Shown: piece by piece, positions 16,818-25,991 of the stretch
Position numbering within the stretch: position 1 is the stretch's first letter
Layout of the letters: each line of letters begins with the position of its first letter
NCBI RefSeq assembly: GCF_003123685.1
Contig: NZ_QCYJ01000137.1
Coordinates: 62,001 to 126,000 of the forward strand
Direction: 5' to 3'
DNA: 64,000 bases
From: Nocardia aurea
Lineage (GTDB): Bacteria > Actinomycetota > Actinomycetes > Mycobacteriales > Mycobacteriaceae
Position numbers and translations under genes: made by a program
Notes under the pieces: model-generated
Databases searched by the model: none
What the model saw: only the letters and a program-made list of their open reading frames with translations
Told to the model about the DNA's origin: nothing

Positions 16818-17902
16818 CGCGGTCCCTCCTGCGAAGGAGTCTGCGGCAGTCCGGTCTGCGCGAGCGGCGCGGCGATCATCGGCAGATCGTCCAGGACGAT
16901 CCGCAGATTCAGCGTCTTCCCGTCCGCGGGTCCGGTGAACGCCGCGTTGTAGCGATCGATCAGTTCCCGCAATTTCGCCGGGGCAGCGCCGCCGTCGAGC
17001 CCCTGTGGCATCGCGTCGGTGAGTGCCTTGACCAGCAGGGTCACCGGCGTCAGTTCGGAGCCGTGCGAGGCGAGCAGGCTGCCCGCCTTGCCGAAGAGGC
17101 TGTTGGCGGCGAGCCCGAGGCCCACGTCGCTGTAATCCATGAACGCGTCGTCGACGCCGACCGAGCCGTCGGGTCTGCGGTTGTAGACGCTGTCGTAGAC
17201 GTAGGCGAGGCTGTCGATCGCCTGGGCGCTGAACGCGGGCATTACCGCGAGGATGTCGTTCACGTATCGCAGCAGTTCGGTCGGTAGGGCCTGCTGGGTG
17301 GCCGCGACACGGTCGGCGAACACGATTCCCGACTGGATCAGCGGGGTCAGTCCATCGGTGTATCGAACGACCTTGTCGAGCGCTCGAACCATCGGCGTGG
17401 TCAACGTGCCGTCGATGGCGACCGAACCCCTCTCCAGCATCGTCGACATGGTGAAGTCGCCCGCGGGCACACGGGCGAGGGTGCGCCCGGAGGTCAGTGC
17501 GCCGCCGCCGGGACGATCGATCAGGTTCACCGCGGTGATCCCGAAGTAGTTCTGCGGGCGGAAGTCCAGATCGAACGAGTCGGTCAGGCCACCGATCTCA
17601 TCCGGCACCAGTGTCACCGTCATACGGACGGTATCGGGCCTGGTCTTGACCAGTTCGGTGACCTCGCCGACTTCGGCGCCGTGCAGGATCACCTTCGTCC
17701 CCGTGGCGACCCCGGGTCCGACGTAGGGGACGTCGATAGCGACCGCGAGTCCTTCGGGTTCGTCGTAGTGTGGGTAGATCCACACCGCGCCGACCGCGAC
17801 CGCCGTCGCGACCGCGAGCACGGCCGCCGCCGCGCCGGTGACGACTCTGGACTGCTGACGATCGGAGCCTCGGAGAAAATCCTGGTTCCTTGTCTTTCCC
17901 AT
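16814..17902 (-). CDS. mceA: Mce family protein MceA
   Basis: A 362-residue Mce protein, first of the six. A basic N-terminus precedes one anchor helix (about residues 22-44) and the Mce domain (VPYVGPGVATGTKVILHGAEVGEVTEL, RPQNYFGITAVNLID). The helical region runs to a short tail. It begins 4 bases past the yrbEB stop. The substrate class cannot be assigned from sequence; mce operons import sterols, fatty acids or other lipids, and MceA type is the usual classifier in a phylogeny. Confidence 0.9.
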   Translation of the reverse strand: MGKTRNQDFLRGSDRQQSRVVTGAAAAVLAVATAVAVGAVWIYPHYDEPEGLAVAIDVPYVGPGVATGTKVILHGAEVGEVTELVKTRPDTVRMTVTLVPDEIGGLTDSFDLDFRPQNYFGITAVNLIDRPGGGALTSGRTLARVPAGDFTMSTMLERGSVAIDGTLTTPMVRALDKVVRYTDGLTPLIQSGIVFADRVAATQQALPTELLRYVNDILAVMPAFSAQAIDSLAYVYDSVYNRRPDGSVGVDDAFMDYSDVGLGLAANSLFGKAGSLLASHGSELTPVTLLVKALTDAMPQGLDGGAAPAKLRELIDRYNAAFTGPADGKTLNLRIVLDDLPMIAAPLAQTGLPQTPSQEGPR

Positions 17903-17906
17903 CGAC

Positions 17907-18785
17907 CTATCCTTTGAAGATCAGAAGGGGGCTCAGACCCCAGATGGCAACCGTCATGGCGAAATTCAGGACAACGATGACGACGAGACTCGCCCGGATC
18001 GCTCGGCCCGACGCCGCGCCGACGCCTGCGGGACCACCGGTGGCGAAATATCCGTAGTAGCAGTGGATGATCGTGACGACCGCACAGAAGGTAACCGCTT
18101 TGACGACCGAGGCAGCCAGGTCGGGCACGCTGAGGAATTGTGCGAAGTAGTGGTCGTAGGTTCCCTCGGGTTGTCGATGGAATACCTTGACGATGATCCC
18201 GCCGGTGAAGAAACTGACCACAAGCCCCATCAGATATCCGGGCAGGACGACGAGCATTCCACCGATCAACCTCGTGCCGACCACGAACGGAATCGCTTGT
18301 AATCCCATCGATTCCGTCGCGTCGATTTCCTCGGAGATTCTCATGGCGCCGATCTCGGCCGTCATGCGGCAACCCGCCTGGGCGGCGAATCCGATTCCGG
18401 TGATGATCGGGGCGATCACCCGGATATTGCCGAAGGAGCCGATGATTCCGGTCAACGCGCCGAAGCCGAGCAGATTCAAGGCCATGAATGCCTCGATCGC
18501 GACCACGGCGCCGACGGCGACGCCGAGAAAGAACATCAAACTGACCACGCCGCCGTCGACGATCAGCGATCCGCTCCCCCAGGCCATGTTGTTCATGACC
18601 TTGACGGTCTGCTTCCGATAGTTCCGGGCCGTCGTCGGCAACAGGTAGATCGTCTTGACGGTGAATACGGTGATCTGGCCGATCTCACCGACGAAACCGG
18701 TCACGCCGCGACCGACCGCGTGCAACGGCGCGAGCAAGAACGGTATCCGGATGTAGCGGTATTCGGCGGGTTTATCGGTCATCAT
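17907..18785 (-). CDS. yrbEB: MlaE/YrbE-type permease, YrbEB
   Basis: A 292-residue MlaE-family permease with about five membrane helices. It has the conserved EIGAMRISEEIDATESMGL segment (the EQ-loop-like coupling region that contacts the ATPase) and the central GIGFAAQAGCRMTAE motif. With YrbEA it forms the membrane core of the Mce transporter. No MceG/Mkl ATPase is encoded nearby; it is normally encoded elsewhere. ATG-ATG at 18785/18782 overlaps the yrbEA stop. The open frame extends far upstream, but that part overlaps yrbEA and is not used. Confidence 0.92.
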   Translation of the reverse strand: MMTDKPAEYRYIRIPFLLAPLHAVGRGVTGFVGEIGQITVFTVKTIYLLPTTARNYRKQTVKVMNNMAWGSGSLIVDGGVVSLMFFLGVAVGAVVAIEAFMALNLLGFGALTGIIGSFGNIRVIAPIITGIGFAAQAGCRMTAEIGAMRISEEIDATESMGLQAIPFVVGTRLIGGMLVVLPGYLMGLVVSFFTGGIIVKVFHRQPEGTYDHYFAQFLSVPDLAASVVKAVTFCAVVTIIHCYYGYFATGGPAGVGAASGRAIRASLVVIVVLNFAMTVAIWGLSPLLIFKG

Positions 18786-19735
18786 CACGCCAACCGCGCC
18801 GGGAAGAACATCATCTGCAATTGGCTGACAAGCAGGTTCGTAATGAAGATGCAGAAGACGCTCAGGACGACCGAGGCGTTCACCGCGTTCGCCACGCCTT
18901 TCGGCCCGCCTTTCGCTTCCAAGCCGCGCAGACTCGCGATGAGGACGACGATGGCCGCGAACAGCAGCGCCTTCAGGACCGAGAAGGCCAGGTCGGTCGG
19001 TGTCGCGAATGCCCCGAAGGACTGCCAGAAGCTGCCCGGCACCACGTTGTTGACGTTGGCCGAGATCAGGAGCCCGGCGAAAACACCGGCGAAGATGATG
19101 ATGATGCACAGAATCGGCGCGATCGCGATCATCGCCAGGAACCGCGGCATGACCAGGCGCTCCACCGGATCGACGCCCATCACCCGCATCGCGTCGATCT
19201 CCTCCCGGATCGCCCGTGCTCCGAGATCCGACGCGATGGCCGACGCGGCGGCGCCGCTCATCAACAGCCCCGCGGCCATCGGCGCGCCCTGACCCACGAC
19301 GCCGAGACCGCTGGCGGCACCGGCCAGCGAATTCGCCCCCACCTGGTTCATGATTCCGCCGACCTGGACCGATACTTCGGCACCGATCGGAATCGCCATC
19401 AGCAAAGCGGGCAGCGCGGTCACTTTCAACAGCGACCACATCTGGTCGACCAATTCCTGGACAGGCATTCGCATTCTGACGGTATCGATGACCGCATAGC
19501 GGACCACGGCCCCGGTCAACTGGGCCGACCTGCCCAATGTCGCCAAGCTTTTCGCGGGTGCTTGCGAAAGGTATTCCGCGACACGGTGTGCGGGTGCGAT
19601 CCGCTGCCTCGACTCGTCACCACTGGACTGTGGTTCGGTGGAAAGTTCTGTGCGCTCGAAATGATCGGTGGGGGAAATCTGGGGAACGCTCGTCGATCGA
19701 TCGGCCGCTGCGGCAGCATTGCCTTCGAACTTCAT
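18785..19735 (-). CDS. yrbEA: MlaE/YrbE-type permease, YrbEA
   Basis: A 316-residue MlaE-family permease, first gene of the mce operon. After an unusually long hydrophilic N-terminus (~65 residues) come about five membrane helices with SDLGARAIREEIDAMRVMGVDPVERLVMPRF, the coupling motif. The ATG at 19735 (MKFEGN) is chosen; GGAG lies 11-14 bases upstream, and there are no good alternatives within the homologous part. A ~150-base leader separates the start from the shared promoter block at 19902-19926. Confidence 0.9.
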   Translation of the reverse strand: MKFEGNAAAAADRSTSVPQISPTDHFERTELSTEPQSSGDESRQRIAPAHRVAEYLSQAPAKSLATLGRSAQLTGAVVRYAVIDTVRMRMPVQELVDQMWSLLKVTALPALLMAIPIGAEVSVQVGGIMNQVGANSLAGAASGLGVVGQGAPMAAGLLMSGAAASAIASDLGARAIREEIDAMRVMGVDPVERLVMPRFLAMIAIAPILCIIIIFAGVFAGLLISANVNNVVPGSFWQSFGAFATPTDLAFSVLKALLFAAIVVLIASLRGLEAKGGPKGVANAVNASVVLSVFCIFITNLLVSQLQMMFFPARLA

Positions 19736-19885
19736 TGTTTGGCTACTCCGTATTTCCACGATGACCGCGCCTCGGTCCGAACAACGGACGAGCGCGAGGA
19801 AAACCACGACCGCCCGTGCGTCCCGCATCCGCGACGCGCGGTGATGCGCATCGCCTGCACGGGGGAATAGTGTCGCGCCTCACAG

Positions 19886-19926
19886 GACGGTACTTCACAT
19901 TACGTGTGACGTCAATCGTCATTTGT
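19886..19926 (-). promoter_or_regulatory. mce operon promoter, shared with the P450 operon
   Basis: Read on the minus strand, ACGATTGACGTCACACGT is identical to 32328-32345, and the wider match is 24 of 25 bases. TTGACG fits a -35 box; after 17 bases comes TACCGT, an acceptable -10. CTGTGAGGC follows a few bases on, as in the other copy. The palindromic core TGACGTCA may also bind a regulator. The block ends 166 bases before the yrbEA ATG; the distance at the P450 operon is 169 bases. Confidence 0.7.
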
Positions 19927-19988
19927 AATGCTGTTGCCAGCTCGTGCTCGATCCGCAGACGTGCCGAGGGCAGAAATGCGAAACGCGA

Positions 19989-20019
19989 CTGTCCGGACCC
20001 ACGGTGTAGGTCCGGACAG
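19989..20019 (-). terminator. Terminator of the ligase/crotonase unit
   Basis: CTGTCCGGACC and GGTCCGGACAG form a perfect 11-bp stem with a 9-base loop, 24 bases past the stop of the crotonase gene on the minus strand. Confidence 0.75.
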
Positions 20020-20043
20020 CCGCGTGGCGCGTCGATCAGCCGG

Positions 20044-20907
20044 TCAGTCGAACAGTGAGGGCAGTCCGTCCGCCACGGAATCGATGAATTCCGGGTCACG
20101 TTTGGTCAGGAAGGCATCGACACCTTCGCGCAGGTCCGCCGACCTGGAACGCACGAAGATACCTTTGGACTCCGCACGGTGCGCGACCTCGGGCCCCTCG
20201 GCTCCGAGCACGCGCCACAACAGTTCCCGTGTCAGCGCGACCGACACCGGTGCCGTCCCCCGCGCGAACGATCGCGCGATCTCCATCGCTCTGGGAAGCA
20301 GTTCGTCGGGGGCGAGCACTTCGCTCACGAGCCCGCGTTCCAGTGCTTCCGACGCGGACACCATGCGACCGCTCAGTGTCCATTCCAAGGCCGTGGCGAT
20401 GCCGACGATCCTGGGCAGGAACCACGACGAACAAGCTTCGGGGATCAGGCCGCGACGGGTGAAGACGAAGCCGAATCGCGCTGTGTCGGAGGCGATTCGG
20501 ACGTCGGCGGGCAGGGTGCTGGTGACGCCGACGCCGACGGCGGGCCCGTTGACGGCGACGACGACCGGTTTGCGCGATCGGTAGATCCGCATCGAGACCT
20601 CACCGCCGACATCGGGCGGAATCTCACCGGCGTCGCCCGCCTCCACGACGAAGGTGTCGGGGCCGTCGGCGAGATCGGCCCCCGCGCAGTACGCGCGGCC
20701 GGAACCGGTCATGACGACGGCGCGGATGGCGTCGTCACCGTCGCATTCGTCGAACGCGGCCAGGAGCTCGTCGCGCATCTGCTGATTGAACGCGTTGAGC
20801 CGATCCGGACGATGCAACCGCACCACCGCGATCGCGCCGTCGCGTTCCACTCGCACCACGCGCTGCGCCTCGTCTGCCCGGGCAGGGCGTGTCGGCGCGG
20901 CCGTCAT
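20044..20907 (-). CDS. Enoyl-CoA hydratase/isomerase family (crotonase)
   Basis: A 287-residue crotonase, predicted to act on an enoyl-CoA or related thioester. It has the first oxyanion-hole loop (SGRAYCAGADL, about residues 69-79), the second (AVNGPAVGVGVTSTLPADVRIAS) and RRGLIPEACSSWFLPRIVG with a Glu in a catalytic position. The C-terminal AFLTKRDPEF is a usual trimer-contact ending. Its start overlaps the stop of the ligase gene by 4 bases, so the ligase product may be its substrate after dehydrogenation. It is the last gene of its unit, before a strong terminator. Confidence 0.88.
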   Translation of the reverse strand: MTAAPTRPARADEAQRVVRVERDGAIAVVRLHRPDRLNAFNQQMRDELLAAFDECDGDDAIRAVVMTGSGRAYCAGADLADGPDTFVVEAGDAGEIPPDVGGEVSMRIYRSRKPVVVAVNGPAVGVGVTSTLPADVRIASDTARFGFVFTRRGLIPEACSSWFLPRIVGIATALEWTLSGRMVSASEALERGLVSEVLAPDELLPRAMEIARSFARGTAPVSVALTRELLWRVLGAEGPEVAHRAESKGIFVRSRSADLREGVDAFLTKRDPEFIDSVADGLPSLFD

Positions 20908-22421
20908 CGCAGTTTCTCGAAACGGTCTGCGACGTCACGATATTCGGCGCGGATCGCGGTCTTGGACAGTTTTCCGCTCGGCAGTCGCGGCAGCGGCTCG
21001 TCCCTGATGATCACGTATCGGGGCACCTTGTAGTCGGCGACGAGCCGATCGCAGTGTTCGATGATCACGGCTTCGTCGACGTCGCCGCTGACTTTCACGA
21101 TGGCGGCGGGGGTCTCGCCGAATCGGGCGTCGGTGGCCGCGATCACCGCGACCTCCTCGACACCGTCGATCCCGCCGATCACCCGCTCCAATTCGACCGG
21201 GGAGATGTTGATGCCGCCGGTGATGATCAGATCCTTGAGCCGATCGACGAACTGCAACCGACCCTCCTCGTCGCGTTTGCCCAGGTCGCCGCTGTGCAGC
21301 CAGCCGTCACGCAACGCGGCGGCCGTCGACTCCTCGTCGTTCCAGTACCCGGGGGTCACCCCGGGGCCGCGCAGCAGGATCTCGCCCTCCGCGCCCGGTT
21401 CGGCGGGACTTCCGTCCTCTGCGATCACCTTCACCTCGGTGAAGATCGACCCCGTACCGCAGGAGTCCGGATGGTCGGCGGCTTCCTGGACCAGGGTCGC
21501 GGTGGCGACACCGCCCGCCTCGGTCATGCCGTAGATCTGACGCAGCGCGACACCCTTCTTGGCCCAGCGCTCCAACAGCGATACCGGCACCGCGGCGCCG
21601 CCGACGATGGCGGTGCGCAGCGAACCCAGGTCGGTCTCCTCGAATTCGGCCGACCGCGAGATGGCCTCGAAGATCAGCGGGACGCCGAAGAGCGCCTGCA
21701 CATCGTGTTCTGCCAGCAACGTCGCCGCTTTGCCGGGAACGAAGTCCGGCTCGATGACGATCTTGCCGCCCAGCACGATCGTCATGAGCAGGCCCCAGAC
21801 CAGGCCGGGTGTGAAAACCAGCGGAAGCACGAGCAGCGTCGTGGTTCCGGGCCGCAGCCCCTCCTCGACGAGCGAGGCCTCGAACACGATGCTCAGAAGC
21901 GTGCGGTTGGTGCAGATGACGCCCTTGGACAGCCCGGTCGAACCGCTGGTGAACAGCAACGCGGCAGGCTCATCGGGTTCCAGGTCGACGCGGAAGTCAT
22001 CGATCCCGCCGTCACGCAACGCGGTGAACTCGCCGAATTCGATACCGGCGAACCCGTCACCGAGTGTCCTCGTCGCCTCGACCGACGCCGCGAATTCGCC
22101 GGGGAACACCACGGTGGTGATCCCCGCGTCATCGATGACCTTGCGCAGTTCGGCGGGCTTGAGCCTGGGGTTGAGCGGCACCAGGACGGTCCCCGCCTTC
22201 ATCGCGCCGAGGGCGATGACCGGCCACGCCAGCGAGTTGGGTCCGAGCACACCGACCCGATCGCCGCGCGCGATGCCGCGATCGGCGAGTGAGCGCGCGA
22301 TGCGGCTCGACCAGTTCTGGAGCTCGCGGTAGGTCAGCGCCTCGTCACCCACGACGATCGCGGTCCGATCGCCCTTGGAACGGGCCCACCAGCCCAGGGC
22401 AGATCCGATAGTCGCTGCCAT
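20904..22421 (-). CDS. Acyl-CoA synthetase (AMP-forming)
   Basis: A 505-residue ANL-superfamily ligase that activates a carboxylic acid to its CoA thioester with ATP. Motifs: LLFTSGSTGLSKGV (P-loop, about 170-183), YGMTEAGG, GWLHSGDLG, DRLKDLIITGGINISPVE and the C-terminal Lys in PSGKLSKT. The start at 22421 is chosen because GAGGAG precedes the ATG by 4-9 bases; the open frame extends 25 codons further. It is closely similar to the ligase at 53599-55119 (shared PLPRLPSGK/PLPRMPSGK and hinge patterns), so they are likely paralogs with related substrates. An operator candidate lies 75 bases upstream. Confidence 0.9.
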   Translation of the reverse strand: MAATIGSALGWWARSKGDRTAIVVGDEALTYRELQNWSSRIARSLADRGIARGDRVGVLGPNSLAWPVIALGAMKAGTVLVPLNPRLKPAELRKVIDDAGITTVVFPGEFAASVEATRTLGDGFAGIEFGEFTALRDGGIDDFRVDLEPDEPAALLFTSGSTGLSKGVICTNRTLLSIVFEASLVEEGLRPGTTTLLVLPLVFTPGLVWGLLMTIVLGGKIVIEPDFVPGKAATLLAEHDVQALFGVPLIFEAISRSAEFEETDLGSLRTAIVGGAAVPVSLLERWAKKGVALRQIYGMTEAGGVATATLVQEAADHPDSCGTGSIFTEVKVIAEDGSPAEPGAEGEILLRGPGVTPGYWNDEESTAAALRDGWLHSGDLGKRDEEGRLQFVDRLKDLIITGGINISPVELERVIGGIDGVEEVAVIAATDARFGETPAAIVKVSGDVDEAVIIEHCDRLVADYKVPRYVIIRDEPLPRLPSGKLSKTAIRAEYRDVADRFEKLR

Positions 22422-22496
22422 GTTCTCCTCGACTTCCTTGTTGCGGTATCCGGCGCGTGACCGGCCCACCGAGCCGTACGTGACGCCCATCACCAT

Positions 22497-22517
22497 TTAT
22501 CTAATGGCCGTAGTTTA
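22497..22517. promoter_or_regulatory. Recurrent inverted-repeat operator candidate, site 3 (ligase/crotonase)
   Basis: Arms TTATCTAATG and CCGTAGTTTA around a central G match the consensus at 15 of 20 positions. It is 75 bases upstream of the acyl-CoA synthetase ATG and lies just before the reductase stop codon. Confidence 0.6.
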
Positions 22518-22523
22518 AACGAG

Positions 22524-23486
22524 TCATAGGTCGAGCACCAGCTTGGATCCTCGACAGCGCGACACGCAGATCATCATCGCGTCCCCGGCCGCCTGTTCCT
22601 CGTCCGTGAGGACCGAATCCCGATGGTCGGGCTCGCCCCCGAGGACGGCGACTTCGCAGGTCCCGCAGGTTCCCTCCCGACAGGAGAACTCGACCGAGAC
22701 CCCGGCGCGCTCCAGCGCGTCGATGATGGTCTCGGACGCGCCGACCTCGACGGTCGTGCCGGTGCGGCTCAGCTCGACGTCGAACGCCGCGTCGACGGCA
22801 TCCTCGGCGACGGCTTTGGGCGCGAACCTCTCGACATGGACGTCGAGCCCGCGCTCCCGCCCGGCCGCCTCCACCGCCAGCAACAACGGCTCGGGACCGC
22901 AGCAGTAGACGGCGACGCCTTCCCCCGCGGCGTCGAGCGCACCCGCGATGTCGAGCAGCCCGAACTCGTCCTGCGGACGGATGTCCACCTCACCGGGGTG
23001 CGCGGCGACCAATTCATCGGCGAAGGCCATGCCAGGACGGGTTCGGCCGCCGTAGAGCAGTCGCCACGCGACGCCGCGCCGCTCGACCTGTCGCAACATG
23101 GGCAGCAGCGGGGTGATGCCGATACCGCCCGCGACGAACAGGTAGGACGGCGCGTCGATGAGGGCGAAGCGATTGCGCGGGCCACCGACCTCGAGAAGAT
23201 CGCCTTCCTCCAGTTTGTCGTGCACATATATCGATCCGCCGCGCCCGGACGCCTCCCTGAGCACCGCGACCATCAGCGAACCGGTATCGGCGCGATCGCC
23301 GCACAGCGAATACTGACGCACCAGATCGGATTCGAGTTCGAGGTCGATATGCGCGCCGGGCTCCCATGTCGGCACGGCGCCGCCGTCGGCGTCGACCAGT
23401 CGCAGCGCCACGACGCCGTCGGCGATATCGCTCTTGGCGACCACCCGCATCCGCCGCGACGCCTGTCCGGCCGTGGCCTCACTCAT
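22524..23486 (-). CDS. Phthalate-dioxygenase-reductase-type oxidoreductase (FMN, NAD, [2Fe-2S])
   Basis: A 320-residue class IA-type oxygenase reductase. An FMN-binding barrel with RQYSLCG (residues 57-63) is followed by an NAD domain with VAGGIGITPLLPML (about 118-131) and CCGPEP, then a plant-type [2Fe-2S] domain with Cys269, Cys274, Cys277 and Cys307. It passes electrons from NADH to a Rieske oxygenase, most simply the one encoded divergently nearby (24779-25948). The GNAT gene lies between them. VanB and phthalate dioxygenase reductase share this domain order. An operator candidate is 40 bases upstream. Confidence 0.92.
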   Translation of the reverse strand: MSEATAGQASRRMRVVAKSDIADGVVALRLVDADGGAVPTWEPGAHIDLELESDLVRQYSLCGDRADTGSLMVAVLREASGRGGSIYVHDKLEEGDLLEVGGPRNRFALIDAPSYLFVAGGIGITPLLPMLRQVERRGVAWRLLYGGRTRPGMAFADELVAAHPGEVDIRPQDEFGLLDIAGALDAAGEGVAVYCCGPEPLLLAVEAAGRERGLDVHVERFAPKAVAEDAVDAAFDVELSRTGTTVEVGASETIIDALERAGVSVEFSCREGTCGTCEVAVLGGEPDHRDSVLTDEEQAAGDAMMICVSRCRGSKLVLDL

Positions 23487-23526
23487 CCGGTCACTCCCAA
23501 CACGATCGACCTATCGAAATGCTGCT

Positions 23527-23547
23527 AAATCTTATGCCATTAGTTTA
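23527..23547. promoter_or_regulatory. Recurrent inverted-repeat operator candidate, site 4 (oxygenase reductase)
   Basis: Arms AAATCTTATG and CATTAGTTTA around a central C match the consensus at 17 of 20 positions, one of the best copies. It is 40 bases upstream of the reductase ATG. Confidence 0.7.
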
Positions 23548-23633
23548 ATTTGCGGCAAGGTCCACCCCTGCGGCCTCACCGAGGAGTCCGGGACCGCGAC
23601 CGCGTGATCGACACGATCGGTATGCCGCCTCGG

Positions 23634-24632
23634 CTATTCGCGCCGATACACGGGCGGATCGATCCAGGCGCCGACCTGGTAACAGGCGTGGGCTTCCTCC
23701 TGCTCGAACGAGAGCAGGCGCAACATACGAACCGCGCCTTCGTCCTCCGGATCGACCCGCATCCGCGCCAGTTGCGCGCCGCCGTCCGCGAGGCGTCCGA
23801 GCGCACGGGTCAGCAACGCCACCCCGAGACCCGCGCCCCGCGCATCCGCGGCGAGCATCAGCGCGCGCACGGAAGCGGTCCGCAGCTCCATGTGCTCGCG
23901 CAGCCGCGGGTCGAACCACACGAATCCCAGGTCGCGCCCCGACAGGTCCGACGCCATCAGCACCCGTCCGGTGGCACCGGCGCATTCGGCGACGAACTGT
24001 TCGACGTGCGAGTGGGCAAGGTCAGCACGCTCGACGACCTCGCGCACCCGCGCGGCCACGCCCGGGTCGGCGAGATCGGGCAACTCGACGATCACCGCGC
24101 TGTCGGGCACCTCGGCCGCTGCCAGCGGCAGCGCGAAGGGACCGGACAGGTGGCGCAGCACGGTCCACAGCCGTGCGACCGGTGCCACCCCGAATCGCCG
24201 CGCCAGCCGTTCGGAAGCGGGATGGCTGCCGTAGGCCCAGCCGCGCAGCGACCTGGCACCTGTTCCACACCAGCCGCCCGACGCCGACACGTCCAGGCCC
24301 AGTTCCTCGACCAAGGTGGTCGAGATGCCGCGCGACCGATATCGGGGATGGACCACCATCGCCACCGTCCCCTGACCGTGGCGATCGATCGAGAGGCGCA
24401 GGTAGGCGACCATCACCACGGGCGCGTCGTCGCGCGTACTCAGATCGCGGCGGGCCTTGATCGGCAGGTGCCATACCACCTCGTCGGGTCCGGCCGATTC
24501 CGGGAGCACCTCACGCGGCTCGATCGCGGTGAAACCCGCCTCCTCGTCGTAGCGGGCCGCCTCCGCGACCAGCGTCGACGCTTCGGCCACATCGCCGTCG
24601 TCGAGGCGCTCGCACCAGGTGTGAGTGATCAT
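23634..24632 (-). CDS. Double-domain GNAT acetyltransferase, MshD-like
   Basis: A 332-residue protein with two tandem GNAT folds. The N-terminal half has VAMVVHPRYRSRGISTTLVEEL and the C-terminal half ALMLAADARGAGLGVALLTRALG, both acetyl-CoA-binding (R/Q-x-x-G-x-G/A) segments. Size and layout resemble mycothiol synthase MshD, which acetylates the Cys-GlcN-Ins precursor, but the position beside catabolic genes suggests another acyl-acceptor. It is transcribed divergently from the Rieske oxygenase; an operator candidate lies 37 bases upstream. The true mshD is usually elsewhere in these genomes. Confidence 0.75.
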   Translation of the reverse strand: MITHTWCERLDDGDVAEASTLVAEAARYDEEAGFTAIEPREVLPESAGPDEVVWHLPIKARRDLSTRDDAPVVMVAYLRLSIDRHGQGTVAMVVHPRYRSRGISTTLVEELGLDVSASGGWCGTGARSLRGWAYGSHPASERLARRFGVAPVARLWTVLRHLSGPFALPLAAAEVPDSAVIVELPDLADPGVAARVREVVERADLAHSHVEQFVAECAGATGRVLMASDLSGRDLGFVWFDPRLREHMELRTASVRALMLAADARGAGLGVALLTRALGRLADGGAQLARMRVDPEDEGAVRMLRLLSFEQEEAHACYQVGAWIDPPVYRRE

Positions 24633-24669
24633 CTCGCAGCAGTCCTCCTCGGTCCTCCCGTTTACACAT

Positions 24670-24690
24670 AAATCTACATGAGTTAGATTT
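24670..24690. promoter_or_regulatory. Recurrent inverted-repeat operator candidate, site 5 (GNAT/Rieske divergent)
   Basis: Arms AAATCTACAT and AGTTAGATTT around a central G pair at 8 of 10 positions, with the outer 7 perfect. The match to the overall consensus is 11 of 20. It sits between divergent genes, 37 bases from the GNAT start and 88 from the Rieske start. Confidence 0.55.
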
Positions 24691-24778
24691 AGAAAGGAAT
24701 CTCAACAGCTCAGCCAGGTGGTCGTCTCGCCAGCCGAACAGCGACACCGGGCGCGCCGAAAGATATTGGAGGAAAGCC

Positions 24779-25948
24779 ATGACCGAGGTCGGGGCTCCCC
24801 GCGAGGAACGCATTCGCCGTGCGCTGACGCATCTGCGCAACGACACGACCGACGAGTACGAGCACATCACCTGGTTCGAGCCCGAGGAGTTCACCGACCC
24901 GGCGATCGCCAAGCGCGAACGCGATCTCATCTTCGGCAGGTCGCCGTCGATCGTCGCGCACGGCTCCGAGGTCCCCCGACCCGGCGATTTCTTCACCCTG
25001 CAGATGCCGCGCAACAACATCATCGTCGTGCGGCAGCGCGACGGCGGGGTCAAAGCGCTCGTGAACCTGTGCCGCCATCGGGGGGCGTTGTTGGAGAAGG
25101 AGGAGAAGGGCCGCTGCCGGCTGTTCTCGTGCCCGTATCACCGGTGGTCCTACGACACCGACGGCAGTCTGCGCACCATCACCAGGGACAACACCTTCGG
25201 CGAGGCCGATCGCGCGAACCTGGGACTCGTCGAGTTGCCGACCGAGGAACGCCACGGCTTCATCTGGGTGGTCGACGACGCGGACGCCACCATCGATGTC
25301 GCGGCGTGGCTCGGCCCGGACATGGACGCCATCCTCGAGTCCTACGACCTGGGACCGAAGGTCTGCGTGAAATCCGAGGGTTTCGACGAGCCGGTCAACT
25401 GGAAGATCATGCAGGACGCCTTCCTCGACGGCTACCACATCCAGTACGCGCACCCGAATACCGCCGCCAAACACATCCACACGAATGTGATGGCCTTCGA
25501 CGATTTCGGGCGGCACTGCCGATTCATCGCGCCGCGCAAGTCGATCGACCGGTGGATCGAGGAGGACCCCGGCGATCGCAGCCTCGCCGACGAGGTCACC
25601 GAAACGCATTTCCTCCTGCCCAACAGCACGCTGCTGCGCCAGCCCGATCACTTCCAGTTGCTCACCTTCCGCCCGCACCCGACCGATCCGCAGCGCTGCC
25701 GGATGGAGATGCGGCTGATCGTTCCCCCGGTCGAACAGACGCAGCTGACCCAGGAGCGATGGACCCGGTTGTGGGACAAGAACTGGCAGATCCTGCTCGA
25801 TGTGCTGCACGCGGAGGATTTCCCGCTGCTGCGTGATTCGCAGCGCGGCATGACCAGCGCCAGTGCGGGCCGAATGGTGCTCGGCCAGAACGAGATCGCC
25901 AATCAGGTGTTCCGGCGCGAAACCCAGAAGCTGCTGACCCAGCAGTGA
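24779..25948 (+). CDS. Rieske non-heme iron oxygenase, alpha subunit
   Basis: A 389-residue ring-hydroxylating-type oxygenase. The Rieske [2Fe-2S] ligands are Cys98-x-His100 and Cys118-x2-His121 (NLCRHRGALL and FSCPYHRWSY). The mononuclear iron site is His220 and His225 with Asp347 (HAEDFPLL), and Asp217 is the bridging residue (DAFLDGYHIQYAH). No beta-subunit gene is nearby, so it is probably a homo-oligomer, as in the monooxygenase branch (KshA, VanA). The [2Fe-2S] reductase at 22524-23486 is the likely electron donor. First gene of a unit with an acyl-CoA dehydrogenase and a thiolase, so the substrate may be a CoA ester or its precursor. Confidence 0.93.
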   Translation: MTEVGAPREERIRRALTHLRNDTTDEYEHITWFEPEEFTDPAIAKRERDLIFGRSPSIVAHGSEVPRPGDFFTLQMPRNNIIVVRQRDGGVKALVNLCRHRGALLEKEEKGRCRLFSCPYHRWSYDTDGSLRTITRDNTFGEADRANLGLVELPTEERHGFIWVVDDADATIDVAAWLGPDMDAILESYDLGPKVCVKSEGFDEPVNWKIMQDAFLDGYHIQYAHPNTAAKHIHTNVMAFDDFGRHCRFIAPRKSIDRWIEEDPGDRSLADEVTETHFLLPNSTLLRQPDHFQLLTFRPHPTDPQRCRMEMRLIVPPVEQTQLTQERWTRLWDKNWQILLDVLHAEDFPLLRDSQRGMTSASAGRMVLGQNEIANQVFRRETQKLLTQQ

Positions 25949-25991
25949 CACGACGTATCGGGAACGAGAACCCGATACGGGAAGGATTACG

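Larger units (their letters stand above)
19736..20043. other. Intergenic region holding the mce promoter and a terminator
   Basis: A 308-bp region with no gene. It contains the minus-strand mce promoter block (19902-19926) and the terminator of the ligase/crotonase unit (19989-20019). The rest is a ~150-base transcribed leader. Confidence 0.7.
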